A stretch of DNA of 64,000 nucleotides from NCBI GenBank assembly GCA_946414655.1, contig CAMKPL010000002.1, positions 197,765-261,764 on the forward strand, written 5' to 3'. The notes under the pieces were generated by a model. It made no database searches. It was not told where the DNA came from and saw only the letters and a list, made by a program, of their open reading frames with translations. Position numbers and translations under genes: made by a program. Shown here piece after piece: positions 43,859 to 53,323 of the stretch (positions are counted from its first letter, which is position 1; each line of letters begins with the position of its first letter). The DNA comes from an uncultured Caryophanales bacterium (GTDB taxonomy: Bacteria; Bacillota_I; Bacilli_A; RFN20; CAG-826).

Positions 43859-44986
43859 TTAAAGCGACTTAACGTAGCAACGACGACGCTTGTTTTCAAA
43901 GCGATCGAAGTATTGCCACTGACTTAAGACTTGGTGGTTGGTTGTTAGGTTAAGAAGAGTCTCACCATAATCAACATCACCACTGCTTAACATTTCAATC
44001 AGTTTATTTAAGAAAACTGCACTGACGCCTTTGCTTTGGTATTCTGGAACAACGCCAATTAAAGCAAAATCAACCACTTTTGGTTTACGAACAGCTTTTA
44101 AAATACGAATGATACCAAGTGGTGTGAGGTGACCTCTCGATTTTCTCACAGCTTCTTGAATGGAAGGAATCACAAAGGCAAAACCGACGATATTTTCCTT
44201 TTCATCCACTAAGACTGGTAGGTATTTGTTATTGATTAAGAGTTTAAATTGGGCTTCAAGACTATCCTTCATCTTTTGGGTCCAAGGAACAACACCATAA
44301 ATATCTTTATAAGTTTCGTCTAAAGTCTTAAAGAAACCATCTTTAACTTTGTTAATGTATTTTGATTTGGAGCAATTAATATCCACAAAGTGGAGATTAT
44401 TAATTTTTGTGACGTGATCAGCAATACGTTTAATCTTTGGCGCGATCGCCGGATCTTTTGACGCACGAATTTGGGCTTCAATCCATTCAACTTCGGTTTC
44501 ATAACCACATTTAGTGATTAAATCTTCATAGTAATCGTAGTTATATTCTTCTTCGAAGCAGCATGGTTGATCAAAACCCCAAACAAGAAGACCTTCTCTT
44601 TCAAGATCAGAGAAGTTTAATGGTCCGCACATCGTGTCCATACCTTCGTTTCGGGCCCATTCTTCACCGGCTTTGAATAAAGCTTTAACTACTTCTAAGT
44701 CATTTATAAAATGAATTCGAGAGAAACGAGCACGTTTTTCATGATGCATTTCATTATATTGGTGTTGGATAATTATTTGGATTCTGCCGGCGATTTTGCC
44801 ATCTTTATAGGCGAGGAAACACTTGTGATGGGCAACATCACTATAAGTGGATTTATCAGTGAAGATCTTTAGTTCATCACCATAAAGTGATGGAACATAA
44901 AGAGAACTTTTTGGATATAGTTTTAGAGGGAACTTAACAAATTCTCGTTGTTGTTTTTTAGTTTCAACAGGAACGACTTGAATCAT
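43859..44986 (-). CDS. GNAT-fold acetyltransferase-like protein
   Basis: C-terminal LIGVVPEYQSKGVSAVFLNKLIEML resembles GNAT motif A; long N-terminal domain. Confidence 0.6.
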   Translation of the reverse strand: MIQVVPVETKKQQREFVKFPLKLYPKSSLYVPSLYGDELKIFTDKSTYSDVAHHKCFLAYKDGKIAGRIQIIIQHQYNEMHHEKRARFSRIHFINDLEVVKALFKAGEEWARNEGMDTMCGPLNFSDLEREGLLVWGFDQPCCFEEEYNYDYYEDLITKCGYETEVEWIEAQIRASKDPAIAPKIKRIADHVTKINNLHFVDINCSKSKYINKVKDGFFKTLDETYKDIYGVVPWTQKMKDSLEAQFKLLINNKYLPVLVDEKENIVGFAFVIPSIQEAVRKSRGHLTPLGIIRILKAVRKPKVVDFALIGVVPEYQSKGVSAVFLNKLIEMLSSGDVDYGETLLNLTTNHQVLSQWQYFDRFENKRRRCYVKSL

Positions 44987-45087
44987 ATTATTACTCCTTA
45001 AATTTAATACTTAACAACAAAGTCGCTAAGTATTAACAACGTGAGTATTATAATTCATGTATGCGTGCGTGTAAATAGAAAAGAAAA

Positions 45088-45118
45088 TTAAAAACCACAC
45101 TCTTACGAATGTGGTTCT
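45088..45118 (-). terminator. intrinsic terminator
   Basis: Minus strand AACCACATTCGTAAGAGTGTGGTTTTTAATTTT. Confidence 0.7.
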
Positions 45119-45140
45119 TAATACAAATTAATTTGTGAAA

Positions 45141-45590
45141 TTATTTATGAAGACCAAGAATTTCGTTGCGTTTTTGGATGAATTCTCTTTCAGTGATGAT
45201 TCCTTCATTGTAGAAATCTTTCCACTTCATGATCTTTTCAACTTGAGCATCGCCTTCTTCTTCCTTGCAGCATTTGCAAGAATCTTTACCACGAATAACT
45301 TGGATCTTCTTGAAGATGTGTTCGAATGCCCACATAACGATGGATCCAACAACGAGGAAGAATGAGAAAGCAGCTAAGCCACCCGCAAAGACGGTCCAGA
45401 CATAAGCAACGGCATCGGCTCCGCTTAATCCAGAAGCTTCTTCAACGAGAGTGTAGTCGATAGCTTCACCATCAAATACGAGTAATGATGCTGAACTAAA
45501 AAGACCAAGAGCGATGAATAAGACTGCTAAAATAAAGAGCCAAATCTTCACATAATGGAAAATACGTTCCCAAACATGTAATGCTTTCAT
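45141..45590 (-). CDS. small membrane protein with C-terminal SHOCT-like motif
   Basis: Two TM segments; C-terminal MKWKDFYNEGIITEREFIQKRNEILGL resembles SHOCT. Confidence 0.6.
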   Translation of the reverse strand: MKALHVWERIFHYVKIWLFILAVLFIALGLFSSASLLVFDGEAIDYTLVEEASGLSGADAVAYVWTVFAGGLAAFSFFLVVGSIVMWAFEHIFKKIQVIRGKDSCKCCKEEEGDAQVEKIMKWKDFYNEGIITEREFIQKRNEILGLHK

Positions 45591-45780
45591 AGATAATCTC
45601 CTTTCCTGTTGTTATTTTATTCTTATAAAGAACAAAAATCAATTTATATTTCCCACGTATACAAGCGTCTAAAAATGACAAAAGTAAAAATCACCAGCAA
45701 TTCTCGGTTAAAATCGGAAATTTTCAAAAAAATTTAAAGCAAAATTCGCATATTTTTTTAAAGAGATATACAATAGAGTC

Positions 45781-46425
45781 ATGATCAGAAAAGACATAAA
45801 AACCTTTGCAAAATCCATACCAAATGACGTCAAACTTGTTGTAGCGAGCAAATATTATGATGTTAATGACCTCTCGGTGCTTGTCGAAGATGGAATTAAA
45901 GACTTTGGAGAGAACCGAGTCGACTCGTTTTTGCCGAAGTATGAATATTTCAAAACAACGGGTGTTTGCTGGCATTTTATTGGACATTTGCAAAGAAACA
46001 AAGCCAAAAAAATTCTTAATAAAATTGATTATTTACATTCATTAGACTCCCTTGAACTTGCCAAGATGATTAATGAAGTTCGAGAGAATAAACTACCAAC
46101 GCTGATCGAAGTCTCTGTAAATGAAGAAGAGAACAAAAATGGAGTTAAAATCGCTCAATTAGATGAATTTGTTCAAGAGGTGCTGAAATATCCAAAAATA
46201 GATTTAAAAGGTCTAATGATGATGGCCATTGATGGTTCAACTGAGGAAAGTCTCCACCACCAATTCGCTAAACTTCGAGAAGTTAGAGACCATCTTGAAA
46301 AGAAATTCCAGATTAAACTTCCTGAGTTATCAATGGGAATGTCTCACGACTATAAAATAGCAATAGAAGAAGGCGCAACAATAATTCGCCTGGGGCATAT
46401 CATCTCTGAAGAATATAAAAATTAA
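45781..46425 (+). CDS. yggS: PLP homeostasis protein (YggS/YlmE family)
   Basis: VASKYYDVNDL, DFGENRVDSF, WHFIGHLQRNK, LSMGMSHDYKIAIEEGATIIRLG. Confidence 0.94.
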   Translation: MIRKDIKTFAKSIPNDVKLVVASKYYDVNDLSVLVEDGIKDFGENRVDSFLPKYEYFKTTGVCWHFIGHLQRNKAKKILNKIDYLHSLDSLELAKMINEVRENKLPTLIEVSVNEEENKNGVKIAQLDEFVQEVLKYPKIDLKGLMMMAIDGSTEESLHHQFAKLREVRDHLEKKFQIKLPELSMGMSHDYKIAIEEGATIIRLGHIISEEYKN

Positions 46426-46455
46426 AAAGTGCATCGCGTGGATGCACTTTTAAAT
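46424..46455 (+). terminator. intrinsic terminator downstream of yggS
   Basis: AAAAGTGCATCGCGTGGATGCACTTTTAAAT. Confidence 0.7.
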
Positions 46456-46470
46456 ATAGAAAGAGAAATA

Positions 46471-47025
46471 TTATTTCTTTTGAGCAAGTTCTGGCATGTA
46501 ATAGTGGGAACGGAATACTGGAACAGCCATGCAAGCATTAACAAGGGCCGCAACAATATATAAAGCCATCACCACATACCAGAAAGCTGGAATGATCGAA
46601 TGATCATAAACAACAGCAATCACGCAGAAGACTGCATCAACTACGCAAAGACCTGCATTAACTAAGCAGAGAACTGGAAGTGTTTTGCTTGGTGTCATTT
46701 TTTCTTTTGGAAAAGCAAATTTGAATGATTTTGCGATCACAACAATTGCAAGAACAAGTGTTGCAAAGAAGAGTAGGAAGCAGAACATTCCCATCATTTG
46801 GTGATGAGCATCAGGAATTGGCTGTTTGGTTGTTTTATCAACTAAACCAATTACGCCAAAGGCGACAATACTTTGCCCGTATTCATCAGTTCCTTTAGAA
46901 AGCTGGAATGCAACAAAGGCAACGAGAACTACAACAGTGACAAACGCGGATAAACCAAGCATAATTTTCGCTAAAAGTTTGTAGTTTGATAATGTTTTGG
47001 CAATATTACGAATAAATTGTTTCAT
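46471..47025 (-). CDS. four-TM membrane protein, function unknown
   Basis: Four predicted hydrophobic segments; intact ORF in operon with next gene. Confidence 0.55.
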   Translation of the reverse strand: MKQFIRNIAKTLSNYKLLAKIMLGLSAFVTVVVLVAFVAFQLSKGTDEYGQSIVAFGVIGLVDKTTKQPIPDAHHQMMGMFCFLLFFATLVLAIVVIAKSFKFAFPKEKMTPSKTLPVLCLVNAGLCVVDAVFCVIAVVYDHSIIPAFWYVVMALYIVAALVNACMAVPVFRSHYYMPELAQKK

Positions 47026-47038
47026 ATTTACCTCCTAA

Positions 47039-48520
47039 TTAAGCAGCTTGAGCAGCCTTTCTAGCACGTTTTTCCATCTTATAGTCTCTCTTCACTTTGT
47101 GGCCAACAATGGCGTAGGCAATCGAGAAGAAGAATAAAACAGTATTACAAATCCAGACAATTGATAAGTTGGAATAGAGTGAGAACTCTAAACCAGCAAG
47201 AGCTTCTGGAATAGCAACCGTACCTTTTAAAGCAGTTAAGATTGGTTTGATGAATAAGAATGCACCAAAGACAAGTTCGATAATGCCGAATAAGACAATC
47301 GCGAACCACCAGAAGAATCCCATGTAAACGTATGGTTTCTTCTTTGAGAAGATCTTGATTAAGGCAAATACTGCTAGAAGACCCCACATGCCCATAAAGA
47401 CATATTCGACAATCACACCGTATTTGGAGACCATTCCAAGGGCCTCTCCAATGGTGTTTTTGGTGGCTTCGTCTTTAAAGACGTTATCATTAATAAGTTT
47501 CCATGCTGCTTCAGAAACAACCTCAGAAAGAGTTTTCTTATTTTCTTCAGTTTTGGCTTCTTGTTCAGCACTGCTATCAGCATAGTGAGCTAAGACGATT
47601 GATGATGATTCTTCGCTCGAAGAGCTGGAAGAACTGGAAGAATTTGTTGCTTGATTCATCATTTGTTCAAGAATCATCGCTAAAGCTTCATCAACTGAAA
47701 CAATTGTTACTTCGCCAGTTTCAGGATCTTTTTCAGCAAGATTATTATCAACAAGCATTGTCTCTAGTTGCTTATTGATTTCTTCCTTTAATTCAGCAAC
47801 TTCAGTAGCGTCTTCAAAATCGTGGTAATTAGTTCCACCTTCCCCATATTCTCCGTATTCATCAGGATTAGAATTGGCTGCTTGGACAAATACATCCATT
47901 GTATTTGACAAAACATCAACAATCGCATCGGTTACGCCCGATACAGTTGCGGTAGTTTCACCACCATTACCAGTAAGAGCGTTATAAATGGTTTCGGTTT
48001 GATGGTCTAAAAACTCATCGGTAATTCCGATTTCATCTAAAAAGGCATCATTTTCTTTATCAGCATCACCAATAAGATTTTCTCTAATTTGTTCTTTAAG
48101 AGTTTTCTTGGCCATCTTCTTGGCCATTGTTTTTGCAAGCTCGTTAATAACACCTTTAATCTCTTCGTTATCAATGACTTGTTGGATAACAGGTTTAAAG
48201 ACTTCGTCATAAAGCACTTGAACACGATCATCATTAGTGCCGTCACGCATCTTTTTCATTCCTTTTGATTCGAGTTTTAGTTCTAAACTAAACTTGATTC
48301 CATCACCGCCAGTACCTTCGACAATGATATTGTGGAGTTCTTCATCAGAAATACTATCTTCTCCAGATCCAAGTTTGCCTTTAAAGACATTCTCTAAATC
48401 TGTTGTTTGGACAGTATAATCCACATTCATTTTCATCAGTGGTGTCAAAACAATGAAGCCAATCGCCACAGCAGAGATAGCAATCAAAATGATATTAAAA
48501 ATTCTTAATACATTTCTCAT
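47039..48520 (-). CDS. membrane protein with large extracytoplasmic domain and Ser-rich tract, function unknown
   Basis: N-terminal TM, ~300 aa acidic/helical domain, SSSSSSSSSEESSS tract, C-terminal TM cluster. Start adjusted to MRNVLRIFN. Confidence 0.55.
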   Translation of the reverse strand: MRNVLRIFNIILIAISAVAIGFIVLTPLMKMNVDYTVQTTDLENVFKGKLGSGEDSISDEELHNIIVEGTGGDGIKFSLELKLESKGMKKMRDGTNDDRVQVLYDEVFKPVIQQVIDNEEIKGVINELAKTMAKKMAKKTLKEQIRENLIGDADKENDAFLDEIGITDEFLDHQTETIYNALTGNGGETTATVSGVTDAIVDVLSNTMDVFVQAANSNPDEYGEYGEGGTNYHDFEDATEVAELKEEINKQLETMLVDNNLAEKDPETGEVTIVSVDEALAMILEQMMNQATNSSSSSSSSSEESSSIVLAHYADSSAEQEAKTEENKKTLSEVVSEAAWKLINDNVFKDEATKNTIGEALGMVSKYGVIVEYVFMGMWGLLAVFALIKIFSKKKPYVYMGFFWWFAIVLFGIIELVFGAFLFIKPILTALKGTVAIPEALAGLEFSLYSNLSIVWICNTVLFFFSIAYAIVGHKVKRDYKMEKRARKAAQAA

Positions 48521-48584
48521 AATTTTTTTCCTTACAATTTTTATTCTACCATAATCTTCAATTTTGAAGATATACAAACTTATA

Positions 48585-49169
48585 TTATTTTTCGAGGGGT
48601 TTTCTTTCGCGAAGTACGATTTTGGCAATAATTGGAACAAAAATTGAAGCTGAAATAACCTCAAAAATAAAGTTCCAACCAATCATGGCCAAGAACAAAA
48701 ATGCATAGGCATTAGCGTAGGCTTGGGAGTTTGCTTCAAGTAGTGGCATAAAGAAAATAATGCTTCCGATAGCAAACAAACCAGTATTGACAATCGCGAT
48801 GGTCATCGCACATAAAACATACGATAGAATCACATTTTTCTTATATAAGAGCTTATATACTAGTCCACCTAAAAATCCAGCGATTGTGCACTTTAATAAA
48901 CAAACTAAAACAGTACCAATAACACTGATTGGCATGAATACTGCAGCTGTTGATGGAGCAAACAAAACAAGCGCTCCAGAGAAGAATCCCAGAAGAGCTC
49001 CACTAAGAGGTCCATATAGAATCGCACAAAGGGCGATTGGCACTAGTGAAAGATTAATCGAAACTGGACCAATCGCAATAAAATTGCCCACCACTTGGAG
49101 GACAATCATGATTGCTCCTAAAAGAGCAACGCCGGTAATTTTTTGTATCGAAAGATGAGTTTTATTCAT
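48585..49169 (-). CDS. ECF transporter substrate-specific (S) component-like membrane protein
   Basis: Six TM pattern with GPVSINLSLVPIALCAILYGPLSGALLGFFSG typical of ECF S components. Confidence 0.75.
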   Translation of the reverse strand: MNKTHLSIQKITGVALLGAIMIVLQVVGNFIAIGPVSINLSLVPIALCAILYGPLSGALLGFFSGALVLFAPSTAAVFMPISVIGTVLVCLLKCTIAGFLGGLVYKLLYKKNVILSYVLCAMTIAIVNTGLFAIGSIIFFMPLLEANSQAYANAYAFLFLAMIGWNFIFEVISASIFVPIIAKIVLRERKPLEK

Positions 49170-49173
49170 TGTT

Positions 49174-49431
49174 TTATTTTCCTAAAGATGCTTTTCTAAC
49201 CGCAATAGCGAATTGGTCAGCACAAGATGTTGGGCGAAAACCACAAGTGTTACCTTTGAGTTTGGCTTCGATTTCATCGACACTCATTCCTTCAACGAGT
49301 TTTCCAATGGCCTTGAGGTTGCCATTACATCCATGCGTAAATTTGACGTTATAAACTTTATTGTCTTCTAAATCAAACTCAATTAATGTGGAGCAAACGC
49401 CACTTGGCTGATATTGATAGTGTTTTTTCAT
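49174..49431 (-). CDS. TSCPD domain-containing protein (TIGR03905-like)
   Basis: PSGVCSTLIEFDLEDNKVYNVKFTHGCNGNLKAIGKLVEGM...CGFRPTSCADQFAIAV. Confidence 0.82.
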   Translation of the reverse strand: MKKHYQYQPSGVCSTLIEFDLEDNKVYNVKFTHGCNGNLKAIGKLVEGMSVDEIEAKLKGNTCGFRPTSCADQFAIAVRKASLGK

Positions 49432-49610
49432 CTATTTGTCCTCGGCTTATTTATAAGCGCTCATATAATATACATTATTTCATAAAAAAAACACATTAAT
49501 ATTTAAACAATTTGTTTAGAAGATTCATTATTGAAAAACATTCATTTGTTCGTTAACCTAATACCAGAAAGGGATCCACCAGATGTGTGGGTTAAAAAAA
49601 TAAAATAATT

Positions 49611-49781
49611 ATGTCAACAGTTGAACAAATCAAGGTTCAATACGAAGCCTTCGTTGCTGAAAACGAAAAATTCGTTTCAAAAGGAAATAAAGCTGCCGCT
49701 GGACGTGCTCGTAAAGCTCTTAGCGAACTCGCTAAACTCTGCAAAGTTCGTCGTGCAGAAATCCTTGAAGAAAAGAAATAA
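49611..49781 (+). CDS. small basic histone H1/Hc1-like protein (56 aa; absent from the supplied ORF track)
   Basis: Manual translation: MSTVEQIKVQYEAFVAENEKFVSKGNKAAAGRARKALSELAKLCKVRRAEILEEKK*. GNKAA(A)GRARKAL core resembles bacterial Hc1-like proteins. Followed by an intrinsic terminator. Confidence 0.75.
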   Translation: MSTVEQIKVQYEAFVAENEKFVSKGNKAAAGRARKALSELAKLCKVRRAEILEEKK

Positions 49782-49797
49782 TTATTCTGTTCCCAAT

Positions 49798-49827
49798 CAA
49801 AAACACGGTCACTCGACCGTGTTTTTT
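49798..49827 (+). terminator. intrinsic terminator downstream of the Hc1-like gene
   Basis: AAACACGGTCACTCGACCGTGTTTTTTT. Confidence 0.85.
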
Positions 49828-49843
49828 TAACTTTGTTAAAAGA

Positions 49844-50323
49844 TTATTGAATAATTGAAGATGCCCACTTCGCGATGTCTTCGTGCGATTCACGTATCTT
49901 AATGACGCGTCCTTCTCTTACAGTGGCACCTTTTGCGAACTCTTTAAAGCGAGCGATGGCTTCGCTACCAATCGAGGATGAACCACTTGTGGCAAATGGA
50001 ACAACGATTTTTTCTTTAAAGTCATGCGACTCTAAGAAGGTATCGATAATCGATGGTTCACGGTACCACCACACTGGATAGCCAACAAAGACGACATCAT
50101 AGCTAGATAGATCCATTTTACCTTTTAAGGCTGGACGACATGATTTATCTTCCATCTCAACTGTGGATCGAGAGTTTTTATCCATCCAGTTTAAATCATC
50201 TTTAGTGTAGATTTCTTGTGGTTCAATCTCTTTTAAATCAGCATCTAAACTAGAAGCAATTTCTTGAGCAATTTTCTTCGTGTTTCCAAAGGAAGCTGTG
50301 AAATATGTTACGAGAATTTTCAT
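49844..50323 (-). CDS. flavodoxin family protein
   Basis: VTYFTASFGNTKKIAQEIA, YDVVFVGYPVWWYREPSIIDTFL. Confidence 0.9.
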   Translation of the reverse strand: MKILVTYFTASFGNTKKIAQEIASSLDADLKEIEPQEIYTKDDLNWMDKNSRSTVEMEDKSCRPALKGKMDLSSYDVVFVGYPVWWYREPSIIDTFLESHDFKEKIVVPFATSGSSSIGSEAIARFKEFAKGATVREGRVIKIRESHEDIAKWASSIIQ

Positions 50324-51732
50324 TTCTTTTGACCTCTACTTTCTATAATAAAGTGTTTCGCTGGAAATCGCAAAATTTTATAACCATACTTCTTTCTTAA
50401 AGCAAACATAAACGAAACGGTCATTACCATTGCTAGAATTTCAGCAAAAACAATTGATAACCAAATGCCATCAACACCGAGAAGTAACGGAATTAAGAAA
50501 ACAAATCCAAGTTCAAAGACCAATGTTCGGCAAAATGAAATCAGAGCGCTAACTAAACCATTGTTTAGACCAGTAAAAAAGGATGAACCAAACATCGAAA
50601 ATCCAGTAAACAAATAGCAAATTGAATATAGTCTCATTGCTCGAGTTGCTAAAGCAATCATCTCTGGATCTCCGTTTGTAAAGAGCTTAGCAAAGACACC
50701 TGAAAGAGCAATCGAAAAGACAAACATTATTGCTCCGATAATCTCTAGCAAAACAAAGCTGCGATTAAGAATATTTGTCAGTTCATCTTTGTTTTTGGCA
50801 CCAAAGTTATAACCAATCGTGGAAGTAATCGATACTGAATAGCCAATAAAAATGGCAAAGAACAAGAATGAGACATAGGAAATGATTCCATAAGCTACAA
50901 CACCATTTTGACCGATATATTTCAATAATTGAATATTAAAGACCAAAGTAACGATGTTACCAGAGACGTTAGAGACAAATTCACTACTACCATTCGTTAG
51001 TGTCTTTCCAATATCAGACCAGGATTTTCTTGGTTTACCAAGATAAATGAGGTTTCCTTTGTGAAAAACAAAGTAAAAGATTGGTCCAATGCCGCTGATG
51101 AACATGCCTGCTAATGAAGCCAAAGCAGCACCAGTGACACTTAGTTTAAAGACACCAATTAATAGGTAATCAAGAAGCATGTTTGTTAGTCCGCCGGCCA
51201 AAGTGAAAAAGAAACCGTCTAAATTTGTTTCATTAACAGCAAAAATGCTATGGAAATAAACTTGTAAGACAAATAAAACAACACCAGCAATCATGATTCG
51301 ACCATAGGTCGTTGCCGCTTCAATCATCTCTGGGGTCGTATGTGTAGTATTGATTTTAGCGAATGCTTGAGTGATATAAGGAACAAGGAAAAAGAAGATC
51401 AAAGAGAAAAAGATTCCAGAACCAATAACAGTGTAAGTGATGAGGGAGAATGTTTGGTTGGCTTCTTCCTTTTTACCTTCACCTAATTTCCTAGAAATTA
51501 ACGCTCCACCTCCACTACCAAAGATAAACCCGATACAAGAGACAAGCATGATCACAGGGAAGATGAGGTTGACACCGGCAAATTCGTTTTCTCCAGCAAA
51601 ATTAGCAATGAAAGTTCCATCAACAATCCAATAGATGGATGAAAAGAGCATCATCAAAATCATTGGTAATGTAAAACGCAGTAGTTTTCGGAAAGTAAAA
51701 TGATCAGATAAATGGATTCTTTCTTTACTCAT
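50320..51732 (-). CDS. MATE family efflux transporter
   Basis: 12-TM MATE pattern (LPMILMMLFSSIYWIVDGTFIANF, GSGGGALISRKLGEG). Confidence 0.9.
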   Translation of the reverse strand: MSKERIHLSDHFTFRKLLRFTLPMILMMLFSSIYWIVDGTFIANFAGENEFAGVNLIFPVIMLVSCIGFIFGSGGGALISRKLGEGKKEEANQTFSLITYTVIGSGIFFSLIFFFLVPYITQAFAKINTTHTTPEMIEAATTYGRIMIAGVVLFVLQVYFHSIFAVNETNLDGFFFTLAGGLTNMLLDYLLIGVFKLSVTGAALASLAGMFISGIGPIFYFVFHKGNLIYLGKPRKSWSDIGKTLTNGSSEFVSNVSGNIVTLVFNIQLLKYIGQNGVVAYGIISYVSFLFFAIFIGYSVSITSTIGYNFGAKNKDELTNILNRSFVLLEIIGAIMFVFSIALSGVFAKLFTNGDPEMIALATRAMRLYSICYLFTGFSMFGSSFFTGLNNGLVSALISFCRTLVFELGFVFLIPLLLGVDGIWLSIVFAEILAMVMTVSFMFALRKKYGYKILRFPAKHFIIESRGQKK

Positions 51733-51794
51733 ACCTTAAAAGAATATCAAAGATATTAATAATATAAAAGAAAATACGCACCCATAGGCGCATA

Positions 51795-52130
51795 TTAACT
51801 AATTAATCTTCTTAATTCTTGGATAATTTCTTCTTTTCGCGGTCGTTGATATGGAAGATGGTAATATTCGCGAATTTTTTCCAAGGCATCAAAAATGTAA
51901 TCGGCATAAAAAGATAAATCGGAATCATTTCCAAGTCGAAGCTTTTCTATGCCTCCATAAGCGAGTAAAAACATCTTTAGATAGACGAGATTCATCTCTG
52001 ATTGAACAAGGTCTTCATCAATTTCTTCTCTTCCGTTTATCTTTAGATAAAGTTGACAGTATCCGTCCTCATTATCCATCTCAACAAAGAAAGGATAATC
52101 ACGATAATTAATATGATACATTTTTAGCAT
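51795..52130 (-). CDS. hypothetical protein
   Basis: Intact ORF abutting the downstream gene (52131), same strand. Confidence 0.5.
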   Translation of the reverse strand: MLKMYHINYRDYPFFVEMDNEDGYCQLYLKINGREEIDEDLVQSEMNLVYLKMFLLAYGGIEKLRLGNDSDLSFYADYIFDALEKIREYYHLPYQRPRKEEIIQELRRLIS

Positions 52131-53075
52131 TTATTTCTTGTCCTTAGCCTGATAACAAAGCTCTTCGTATTCAGCGATAATTTCACTATAATCGCCTAAA
52201 TTAGCAGCGTGATAAAGACAGCCGATGGCTTTATCATAGTTTCCGAGGTGGTAGTGACAAATTCCTTGTTGAAGGAAAACCCATCCATCACCATTCAAAG
52301 AACAGTCTGGATCTTCGCTTAGTTCAAGCATTCGTAAAGCGTATTTAAAATAGCCCGCTTCCATTAGTTTAATCACCGGGAAATAATGAAGGTTTTCTTC
52401 GTCTGGTGAATCGCCGGTTAATCGAATCAGTTCATCATGGATGAATTTAATGACTTTTTCGCTCTTCTTTTTTTGAAGGGCGTACACGAGTGTTTCCTTT
52501 AAAAAATCAAGAACAAAAATGTCTGAATGTGAGACATAATTTAGCTTCTCAATGAGGTCTTCATCACTTAGTTTATTGAAGTCATGAACAATCTCTGATT
52601 CGGTCTTTGAAATTCTCTCTAATCTTTTTTGGTATTGTCGTTCTTTTTGAGCCTCTTCTTCCGCTTTCTTTTGGAGTTGTTCCATCATTTTATAACGATG
52701 CTGGGTGTTATAGTAGTTTGCGACAAGAGGATTAGAAAGTTCAATTAGTTCTTTGGCTTTTTCTTGCTTTCCTTCAATTTTGATTGTGTCTTCCCCAAGA
52801 TGAAGTCCAGTTGTGTAGGCGCGAATGAGCCAAAGATAGCTACGATAATCCTGGTATTTTAATGAAGAAAGAAGTTCTTCTTCAAACTTCTCATTACTTC
52901 GTTTTACACCATACCCTTTTGCATAGCAAAAAGCTAGTGCTAAAGAACGAGCTGAACACGGAAGCATCCTTGAGGCAACAACATATAAATCATCTGGATT
53001 TTGTCCTTTCTCAAAGACAGTGTTACCAAGTGGTTTTCCATCAATTAGATCGTCTAAAAATTCGTATATTGTCAT
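52131..53075 (-). CDS. Sel1/TPR-like repeat protein
   Basis: SLALAFCYAKGYGVKRSNEKFEEELLSS (Sel1-like) and GICHYHLGNYDKAIGCLYHAANLGDYSE (TPR-like). Confidence 0.65.
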   Translation of the reverse strand: MTIYEFLDDLIDGKPLGNTVFEKGQNPDDLYVVASRMLPCSARSLALAFCYAKGYGVKRSNEKFEEELLSSLKYQDYRSYLWLIRAYTTGLHLGEDTIKIEGKQEKAKELIELSNPLVANYYNTQHRYKMMEQLQKKAEEEAQKERQYQKRLERISKTESEIVHDFNKLSDEDLIEKLNYVSHSDIFVLDFLKETLVYALQKKKSEKVIKFIHDELIRLTGDSPDEENLHYFPVIKLMEAGYFKYALRMLELSEDPDCSLNGDGWVFLQQGICHYHLGNYDKAIGCLYHAANLGDYSEIIAEYEELCYQAKDKK

Positions 53076-53077
53076 AA

Positions 53078-53185
53078 CTAATCCTTAAATAAATGATACA
53101 TTTCTTCAACGAAACTATTTAAGATAATTCCTTCCATAATAGTAAAAGAACATTCCAAAATTTTGATGCGCTTTTCGTGATCCAT
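53078..53185 (-). CDS. candidate 35-aa small ORF upstream of the TPR gene
   Basis: MDHEKRIKILECSFTIMEGIILNSFVEEMYHLFKD*; stop lies 2 nt before the next ATG. Weak RBS. Confidence 0.3.
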   Translation of the reverse strand: MDHEKRIKILECSFTIMEGIILNSFVEEMYHLFKD

Positions 53186-53323
53186 GTTTGTACTTTAATT
53201 GTCATCTAAAGGAAACGGATAAACAAGACTTTTTCAAGTTATATTGCATCATTTCAATAATTGATTTTGAAACTGATGCTAAATATAGAAATATTTTGTA
53301 TAATTTTTTCAGAGGTAATTTCT

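Noticed and set aside
45724-45993. 89-aa minus-strand ORF upstream of and overlapping yggS
   Set aside because: Antisense overlap with the well-supported yggS start, atypical composition.
47585-47645. Poly-Ser tract (SSSSSSSSSEESSS) as a possible phase-variable repeat
   Set aside because: Codons are mixed rather than a pure nucleotide repeat, so slipped-strand variation is not strongly supported.
48760-49158. 132-aa plus-strand ORF opposite the ECF S-component gene
   Set aside because: Antisense shadow of a well-supported membrane protein; no RBS or recognisable family features.
49621-49830. 69-aa plus-strand ORF in the track at the Hc1-like locus
   Set aside because: Out of frame with the better-supported 49611-49781 Hc1-like ORF and runs through its terminator hairpin.
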